DNA of 17,990 bases from Bacilli bacterium (GTDB taxonomy: Bacteria > Bacillota_I > Bacilli_A > RFN20 > CAG-826): NCBI GenBank assembly GCA_900767605.1, contig CAAFZT010000055.1, forward strand, positions 1 through 17,990, given 5' to 3'. This document shows, piece by piece, positions 14,265 to 17,990 of the stretch. The position numbers and the translations under genes are program-made. The number at the start of each line of letters is the position of its first letter. The first letter of the stretch is position 1. Below the pieces are notes generated by a model, which saw only the letters and a program-made list of their open reading frames with translations, was not told the origin of the DNA and did no database searches.

Positions 14265-15002
14265 ATGAAACGCTATACCGGACAATTTGCGCACCGCACG
14301 GATTGCGGCCGCATCCGTATTTCCAACGAAGACCAAGCCAATGTCCTCACCAATGAACGCGGGGACGTGTTGCTTTTAGTTTGCGATGGCATGGGCGGCC
14401 AAAATAAAGGCGATTACGCCTCGAAAACTGCGATGGATTTCGTTTCCTCCTCCTTTTCTTCTTGCTCTAGACCCAGCGTTCGTTGGCTTTATAAGACCAT
14501 TCGTAAGGCGAACCGTGCCTTATATGATGAATCGGACCGCGACCCCAAATATTCGGGGATGGGAACGACTTTATGCGCCGTTTTGATCCAGGGCCAAAAG
14601 ATGGTGATTGCCAATGTCGGTGATTCTAGAGCCTATTCCTATAGTGAAGAAGATGGTCTTCTTCGTTTGACCAAAGATCAAACCTATGTCTCCTATTTGC
14701 TTCGCACGGGACAAATCAGTGAGCAGGAAGCCTTAACCCATCCGGACCGCCACGTTTTGATGAACGCGCTTGGAATTTACGCTAGCGCCTCTATGGATAT
14801 CGAAACCAAGCCCTATCGAGGACAAGCCATCCTTTTATGCACAGACGGGCTTTACAATAATCTCAGCGAAATGGAAATGCGGGCTATTCTCAATACGGAT
14901 GATCGGCCGGACCAAAAAGTAAAATCGCTCATCATGGACGCCAATAACAATGGCGGCAGCGACAACATCGGCATCGCCTATTGGGAGGTTTTGCCTCAAT
15001 GA
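14265..15002 (+). CDS. prpC: PP2C-family Ser/Thr protein phosphatase PrpC
   Basis: PrpC removes phosphate from proteins phosphorylated by its partner kinase PrkC. The 245-residue protein has the PP2C metal-site motifs in order: RTDCGRIRISNEDQ near the start, LLVCDGMGGQNKGDYAS, GMGTTLCAVLI, ANVGDSRAYSY, ILLCTDGLYNNLS and GGSDNIGIAYWE. All metal-binding aspartates are visible. The ATG at 14265 is preferred over the GTG at 14259 because AAGGAGGTG lies nine bases upstream, the strongest ribosome binding site in the operon. The stop overlaps the prkC start (ATGA), so phosphatase and kinase are translationally coupled, as is common for this pair. Confidence 0.95.
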   Translation: MKRYTGQFAHRTDCGRIRISNEDQANVLTNERGDVLLLVCDGMGGQNKGDYASKTAMDFVSSSFSSCSRPSVRWLYKTIRKANRALYDESDRDPKYSGMGTTLCAVLIQGQKMVIANVGDSRAYSYSEEDGLLRLTKDQTYVSYLLRTGQISEQEALTHPDRHVLMNALGIYASASMDIETKPYRGQAILLCTDGLYNNLSEMEMRAILNTDDRPDQKVKSLIMDANNNGGSDNIGIAYWEVLPQ

Positions 15003-15871
15003 TTAAAATCGGCGATAAAATTGGCGGACGTTACCGGATTCTTTCCCGTATTGCGATGGGAGGAATGGCGGACGTTTACGAAGCCAATGATTTGATTTTA
15101 AAACGCGTTGTTTCTTTGAAAGTCATGCGAGAATCGCTATTAAAAGATCCAGAAAACGCGGAACGTTTTCGCGCGGAAACCATCGCCGCGGCTAGCTTTA
15201 ACCACCCTAACATCGTTCGCGTTTACGGCATGGGTGAAGTGGATGGACGCCCCTATATGGCCAACGAATATATCAAGGGACAAACGCTTCGGGATAAGCT
15301 TAATTTCTCTTTGACTTTATCGTTGTCCGAAGCCTGCGAAGTGATGCTTCAGCTAACTAGCGGCATCGATTATATCCATAAGCACGGCCTCGTTCATCGC
15401 GACATCAAACCGGACAATTTGTTTTACATGAGCGATGGTACCGTTAAAATCAGCGATTTTGGGATTTCGACTTCCATTGGCATGAAACCAAGCGGCGATT
15501 CGATCCAAGGAACGATTTATTATTGCGCCCCCGAGGTTTTGATGGGCCGCCCGGCAGAAATTGCTAACGATATCTATTCGATGGGCGTCGTCTTTTTCGA
15601 AATGCTTACGGGGCACGTCCCATTTGATGGCAAAGACCCCGAGGAAATCGCGGTGAAACAAGTTCGCAGCCGTTTCCCCGAAGTATCCAAATTCGTTCCT
15701 TCCGTCCCCGTGATGATTGATCGCATTATCGCCCAGGCTTGTCGAAAGCGTCCTGAAGAGCGATATCTAACGGCGGAAGAATTCCACGATGCGATTTTAA
15801 GGGCAATGAATGACAAAGAACAATTCAAGGAGCGGAAAGGCTTGCTTCAACGCCTTTTCGGATTCAAATAA
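14999..15871 (+). CDS. prkC: Ser/Thr protein kinase PrkC, kinase domain only
   Basis: This is a eukaryotic-like Ser/Thr kinase of 290 residues. Motifs are complete: glycine loop IAMGGMADVYEA (18-29), ATP-binding Lys41 in VVSLKVM, catalytic loop HRDIKPDN (133-140), DFG (153-155), and CAPEVL at the end of the activation segment. Bacillus PrkC is about 650 residues, with a membrane helix and extracellular PASTA repeats that sense peptidoglycan. This protein stops right after the kinase domain with a basic tail (ERKGLLQRLFGFK), so it has no visible transmembrane or PASTA part. The tail could be an amphipathic membrane-contacting helix (inference). The start is the ATG overlapping the prpC stop, with GGGAGG ten bases upstream. 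rpe follows with no gap, and no frame remnant of PASTA repeats is seen. Confidence 0.94.
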   Translation: MIKIGDKIGGRYRILSRIAMGGMADVYEANDLILKRVVSLKVMRESLLKDPENAERFRAETIAAASFNHPNIVRVYGMGEVDGRPYMANEYIKGQTLRDKLNFSLTLSLSEACEVMLQLTSGIDYIHKHGLVHRDIKPDNLFYMSDGTVKISDFGISTSIGMKPSGDSIQGTIYYCAPEVLMGRPAEIANDIYSMGVVFFEMLTGHVPFDGKDPEEIAVKQVRSRFPEVSKFVPSVPVMIDRIIAQACRKRPEERYLTAEEFHDAILRAMNDKEQFKERKGLLQRLFGFK

Positions 15872-16534
15872 ATGAGCCAAAACATCACGATTTCCCCTTC
15901 GATTTTAGCGGCGGACCCCGCCCATTTAGAACAAGAAATCCAAAAAATGGAAAAAGCGGGAGCCCAGTTTATCCATTTGGATGTGATGGATGGGAGTTTT
16001 GTTCCCGCGAAGACGTTTGATGATTCCTTGATTCGTAAACTCCGCCCGTGTTCGAAGATCGTTTTTGACGTTCATTTGATGGTGGAAGACCCTCTTCGTG
16101 TCATTCCTTCTTATTGCCTAGCTGGGAGCGATTATGTGACCTTCCATGTGGAAGCCTGCAAAAATTTATTAGAAGCCCGTCAATGCATCGATTTGATCCA
16201 TTCTTTTTCCAAAAAGGCAGGAATCGCCGTCAAACCCCGTACGCCAGTAGAAGAAGTCTTCCTTTTATGGAACGACTTGGATTTATTGCTCGTAATGTCG
16301 GTAGAGCCGGGGAAAGGCGGACAAAAATTTATGCCTAGCGCCCTCCCTAAACTTGCCCTTGCCAAAAAACAAAACGAAATCACCCATCGCGAAGTGCTTT
16401 TAAACGTCGATGGTGGCATCAACGCGGAGACGGGAAAAGCCTGTAAAGAAGCGGGAGCAAGCGTTTTGGTTGCAGGAAGCTACCTTTATGGCCATGATGA
16501 TTACGTGGAACGTTTGAAAGGGTTGCTACAATGA
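15872..16534 (+). CDS. rpe: Ribulose-5-phosphate 3-epimerase
   Basis: Rpe interconverts ribulose-5-phosphate and xylulose-5-phosphate in the pentose phosphate pathway. The 220-residue TIM-barrel protein has ISPSILAADPAHLEQEI, the metal-binding HLDVMDGSFVP and DVHLMVEDP, the phosphate loop MSVEPGKGGQKFM and NVDGGINAETG. All are standard for the family. The ATG directly follows the prkC TAA (TAAATG) with no Shine-Dalgarno sequence, so translation probably depends on reinitiation. In Bacillus, rsgA lies between prkC and rpe; it is missing here. The stop overlaps the next start. Confidence 0.95.
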   Translation: MSQNITISPSILAADPAHLEQEIQKMEKAGAQFIHLDVMDGSFVPAKTFDDSLIRKLRPCSKIVFDVHLMVEDPLRVIPSYCLAGSDYVTFHVEACKNLLEARQCIDLIHSFSKKAGIAVKPRTPVEEVFLLWNDLDLLLVMSVEPGKGGQKFMPSALPKLALAKKQNEITHREVLLNVDGGINAETGKACKEAGASVLVAGSYLYGHDDYVERLKGLLQ

Positions 16535-17253
16535 TGGGAACGGCTGCTTTGATTCTATTTGTTGGTTTCGTCGCATTGGGCTTCATCAGCTTGGGGTTTA
16601 GTTTTTATTTCGGTGCTACCTCCTTTAAGAAAACCCATAAAACCGGCTACTCCCTTCTTTCGGATTTCCCCTTTGAACTATTTGAAGCCAAGGATTCCCT
16701 TTCGAATCTTGGGCGCGTTTTCTTCTTTATTTATGCCGCCTGCTCTTTGGGGCAAGGCGCGTTAATCTTGATTTTGCAAGGGAATGCTTCCTTCCAATAT
16801 TTGCTGGGTCTTGGGGTGATTTTGCTTTTATTAAAAGGCGGGGAAATCGGGACGATGCTAGGGTTGACCTACGTTCCTGCCTATGACACCAAACGTCATT
16901 TAGCCTTATTTGTTGCTTTTGGAGGCGTTTCGTTTTTAGAGGCTTTGGTTTCAGGCTTTACGAGCTTGAATTTAGGAAAAATGCTGCCAGAAGCCCCCAC
17001 TTTGTCCTATGCCTTCATGATTGTTTTCTTCGTCATCGCCTTGATGCTAGGGATTTTAATGCTCAACCCCAAATTGATGCGTTGGCCGGAACTAAAGACG
17101 GAGATGTCGGAGGATGGATCGATTTTGACTGTCCGCCCCCGCCCCTTTATTCTTGCTTTCAGCGAATGGATCGTTGTTTTCTCTAACCTCGTGGTTCAAA
17201 TCCTCTTAGGCGCGGAAATCTTGGCGTTTTGCTTTCAATTAGAATCCATTTAA
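16531..17253 (+). CDS. Six-helix integral membrane protein, unknown
   Basis: This 240-residue protein has six predicted membrane helices, at about residues 3-28, 61-84, 88-110, 122-145, 157-178 and 210-234. A charged cytoplasmic loop after helix 1 contains FKKTHKTGYSLLSDFPFELF, and a short soluble segment (about 180-208) precedes the last helix. It has no signal peptide or recognised transporter motif. It is the last gene of the operon, in the place where thiN lies in Bacillus. The start ATG overlaps the rpe stop (ATGA); an immediately following ATG at 16534 is an alternative. No function is assigned. Confidence 0.78.
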   Translation: MMGTAALILFVGFVALGFISLGFSFYFGATSFKKTHKTGYSLLSDFPFELFEAKDSLSNLGRVFFFIYAACSLGQGALILILQGNASFQYLLGLGVILLLLKGGEIGTMLGLTYVPAYDTKRHLALFVAFGGVSFLEALVSGFTSLNLGKMLPEAPTLSYAFMIVFFVIALMLGILMLNPKLMRWPELKTEMSEDGSILTVRPRPFILAFSEWIVVFSNLVVQILLGAEILAFCFQLESI

Positions 17254-17276
17254 GCCAAAAGATAAACCAAATCAAT

Positions 17277-17297
17277 AGGGCCATACGGCCCTTTTTT
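17277..17297 (+). terminator. Intrinsic terminator of the seven-gene operon
   Basis: AGGGCC-ATAC-GGCCCT forms a six-pair GC-rich stem followed by TTTTTT. It lies 24 bases after the membrane protein stop codon and closes the operon. Confidence 0.88.
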
Positions 17298-17375
17298 GTT
17301 GTTTCAAGCCCTCGTAAAAAAGGCACATTAAAAAACCTTCCATTTTTAATAGGAGTTTCGCAAAAATTTTTCTTT

Positions 17376-17392
17376 TTTTCGTTATATATAAG
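17376..17392 (+). promoter_or_regulatory. Conserved promoter-like box of the repeated locus
   Basis: TTTTTCGTTATATATAA is conserved in all three copies (17376-17392, 17870-17886, and minus-strand 89-105 in copy A, which continues AAC). TATATA is the likely -10 box. No consistent -35 exists, although A and B share TTTCGCAAAAA further upstream. Conservation here against divergent flanks marks it as functional. Confidence 0.5.
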
Positions 17393-17408
17393 GTAGGGGG
17401 TTTCCGTT

Positions 17409-17591
17409 ATGGAGCGAATCCCTAAAATCGTCGCGCGACGCCTTAGGAAGGACGGAAAGCATGCTCGAACTCATCACCTTAATGGCGTTGATCGACCTGT
17501 TCCTGGCCCTACAAAAGGGCGGGGACCGCCACGACAACGAAGAGTGAATAAAAAGCGAGCCCTGAACAGGGTTCGCCAGAAACACTTATAG
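17409..17591 (+). CDS. Basic leader ORF overlapping the hydrophobic peptide ORF (mok-like)
   Basis: This 60-residue ORF is very rich in Arg and Lys (MERIPKIVARRLRKDGKHAR..., ending NRVRQKHL) and would be strongly basic. It starts 52 bases before the hydrophobic ORF and runs through it in a different frame. Copies A and C keep the same ATG, the same 52-base offset and a better Shine-Dalgarno sequence (GGAGG eight bases before the ATG); in copy B this is GGGGG. Between B and A/C the leader changes include Phe/Ile, His/Arg and Pro/Leu, plus silent changes. It may be a real peptide, or a translated leader that opens the downstream start, as Mok does for Hok. The coding potential is unproven. Confidence 0.4.
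   Translation: MERIPKIVARRLRKDGKHARTHHLNGVDRPVPGPTKGRGPPRQRRVNKKRALNRVRQKHL
17461..17547 (+). CDS. Small hydrophobic peptide, candidate type I toxin
   Basis: This 28-residue ORF has one hydrophobic segment (MLELITLMALIDLFLALQK) followed by a short charged tail ending DRHDNEE. AGGAAGG lies ten bases before the ATG. This size and layout, a single short membrane helix with a polar C-terminus, is typical of Fst, Ldr and holin-like type I toxins, which disturb the membrane when over-expressed. I cannot match it to a named family by sequence. Copies A and C encode the same start (MLELIAL). An antisense promoter on the opposite strand just downstream and a sense terminator complete a type I arrangement. 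The toxin role is inference from architecture, copy number and peptide features. Confidence 0.58.
   Translation: MLELITLMALIDLFLALQKGGDRHDNEE
17548..17583 (-). ncRNA. Candidate antisense RNA to the toxin-like mRNA
   Basis: Transcription from the minus-strand promoter at 17590-17617 would begin near 17583 and run into the 3' part of the toxin-like mRNA. The minimum product ends at the U-run at 17548-17554. A longer product extending over the peptide ORF is possible and would be more like known type I antitoxins. Length and function are unproven. Confidence 0.4.
17555..17576. terminator. Hairpin after the peptide ORF, terminator-like on the minus strand
   Basis: GCGAGCCCTG and CAGGGTTCGC form a near-perfect stem (one G-U pair). 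On the minus strand it is followed by TTTTTATT, as in an intrinsic terminator. On the plus strand no U-run follows. If it stops antisense transcription, the RNA would be only about 35 bases; if it is read through, it would be a stem-loop within a longer antisense RNA covering the peptide ORF. Confidence 0.55.
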
Positions 17592-17617
17592 TATAGGACG
17601 ATTCCGCGCGGCGTCAA
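17590..17617 (-). promoter_or_regulatory. Antisense promoter behind the peptide ORF
   Basis: On the minus strand TTGACG (17612-17617), a 16-base spacer and TATACT (17590-17595) form the best two-box sigma-A promoter in the window, each hexamer matching consensus at five of six positions. No gene on the minus strand lies downstream of it, so an antisense RNA is the natural product. Confidence 0.68.
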
Positions 17618-17619
17618 GG

Positions 17620-17659
17620 CTCCTTGGGCTACCAAAAGGCCCAAGGAGTTTTGCTGTTT
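17620..17659 (+). terminator. Sense terminator of copy B
   Basis: CTCCTTGGGC and GCCCAAGGAG form a perfect ten-pair stem with a nine-base loop, followed by TTTTGCTGTTT. It would end the toxin-like mRNA, placing the antisense promoter inside the transcribed 3' untranslated region. Confidence 0.8.
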
Positions 17660-17869
17660 AATGAACAGCCGGAAAAAGCGTGGAAGGCTGGGTTGCGCGC
17701 GGATGGATTGAGCATTTCAATCCCATGTCTTTGATTCCGCTTTGGAATAGGCTTAGAAGGGTGAATGGCCACTGCCTTAAAAGAAATTTCGAAATTTTTT
17801 ACATCAAAAATAAGATGGATTCTAAGGAATCGGATTTTTTCGAAAATTTTGACCGAAAGTATCGAGAAC
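17660..17869. other. Spacer between copies B and C
   Basis: No gene is supported. It contains a hairpin GGATTGA-GCATT-TCAATCC (17705-17723), a perfect 14-base palindrome AAATTTCGAAATTT (17784-17797) followed by T residues, and a GATTC-TAAG-GAATC hairpin followed within a few bases by a T-run (near 17818-17840). The last two could be terminators or structural elements. The sequence does not resemble the upstream flanks of copies A or B. Confidence 0.5.
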
Positions 17870-17990
17870 TTTTTCGTTATATATAAGATAAGGGAGGTTC
17901 CCATTATGGAACGATTCCCGAAAATCGTCGCGCATCGCCCTAGGAAGGACGGAAAGCATGCTCGAACTCATCGCCTTAATGGCGTTGTTC
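17870..17990 (+). repeat. Copy C of the toxin-like locus, cut by the window edge
   Basis: The conserved box (17870-17886), GGGAGG, the leader start at 17906 (MERFPKIVAHRPRKD...), AGGAAGG and the hydrophobic ORF start at 17958 (MLELIALMALF...) are present before the window ends. Bases 17893-17977 are identical to the inverted copy A. The 3' part, including any terminator and antisense promoter, is not visible. Confidence 0.8.

Larger units (their letters stand above)
17376..17659 (+). repeat. Copy B, complete toxin-like locus
   Basis: This is the only copy seen whole. In order it has the TTTTTCGTTATATATAA box (17376-17392), a G-rich Shine-Dalgarno region, a leader ORF start at 17409, AGGAAGG (17444-17450), the 28-codon hydrophobic ORF (17461-17547), a hairpin (17555-17576), an antisense promoter (17590-17617) and a sense terminator (17620-17659). 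The box and the start regions of both ORFs are shared with copies A and C. Copy B differs from A and C at several positions between the two ATG codons. Confidence 0.78.

Noticed and set aside
17629..17904. A 91-codon minus-strand frame spanning the spacer between copies B and C.
   Set aside because: It crosses terminators and the conserved promoter box, and the translation has no protein-like pattern.
1..17990. CRISPR arrays, tRNA or rRNA genes, and insertion sequence transposases.
   Set aside because: No regularly spaced direct repeats, no tRNA-like cloverleaf segments, no rRNA and no transposase-like frames were seen.
1..17990. Alternative genetic code (TGA as tryptophan), considered because of the Mollicutes-like traits.
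   Set aside because: gmk, priA, rlmN-overlapping and rpe genes end cleanly at TGA at family-typical lengths.

Overview
The window looks like chromosomal DNA from an uncultured, compact-genome relative of the Bacilli (Firmicutes, possibly a Mollicutes-like gut lineage). This rests on gene content and order: a priA-rsmB-rlmN-prpC-prkC-rpe block, an RqcH homologue, and a YwfO-type HD hydrolase. TGA is a real stop codon (gmk and priA both end with it), so the code is standard. The lineage is inferred from families recognised by eye; no search was run.

Layout. Positions 1-107 hold the start of a repeated locus (copy A, minus strand) cut by the window edge. 247-2075 is a divergent pair, a zinc-ribbon Nudix hydrolase and an ATP-grasp ligase, with a LacI/CcpA-like operator between them. 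2072-4857 carries a thioredoxin-like lipoprotein, inorganic pyrophosphatase and RqcH. 4858-5257 is a gene-free, palindrome-rich gap, followed by a small two-helix membrane protein. 5546-9473 has an HD phosphohydrolase, guanylate kinase and PriA. 9474-11331 is an AT-richer accessory stretch with a SHOCT-domain membrane protein and a two-gene nucleotidyltransferase module that resembles a toxin-antitoxin or defence pair. 11332-17253 is a tightly packed seven-gene operon: an acidic unknown, an RsmB-like protein without its catalytic cysteines, RlmN, the phosphatase PrpC, a kinase-only PrkC, Rpe and a six-helix membrane protein, closed by a clear terminator. 17365-17990 holds copies B and C of the repeated locus.

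Compared with the Bacillus order gmk-rpoZ-coaBC-priA-def-fmt-rsmB-rlmN-prpC-prkC-rsgA-rpe-thiN, this window lacks rpoZ, coaBC, def, fmt, rsgA and thiN. It keeps the order of the rest and has unfamiliar genes in the gaps.

Two features stand out. First, the repeated locus (A, B, C) encodes a 28-residue hydrophobic peptide nested in the +1 frame of a very basic upstream ORF. Each ORF has its own Shine-Dalgarno sequence. Copy B has a sense terminator and a strong antisense promoter behind it, an organisation like a hok/mok-type type I toxin-antitoxin locus. Copies A and C are identical over 85 bases and lie inverted at the two window ends. Second, most operon-leading genes have a good -10 box only 6-7 bases before the ATG and no Shine-Dalgarno sequence, which predicts leaderless mRNAs, while genes inside the operon mostly have ordinary Shine-Dalgarno sequences.
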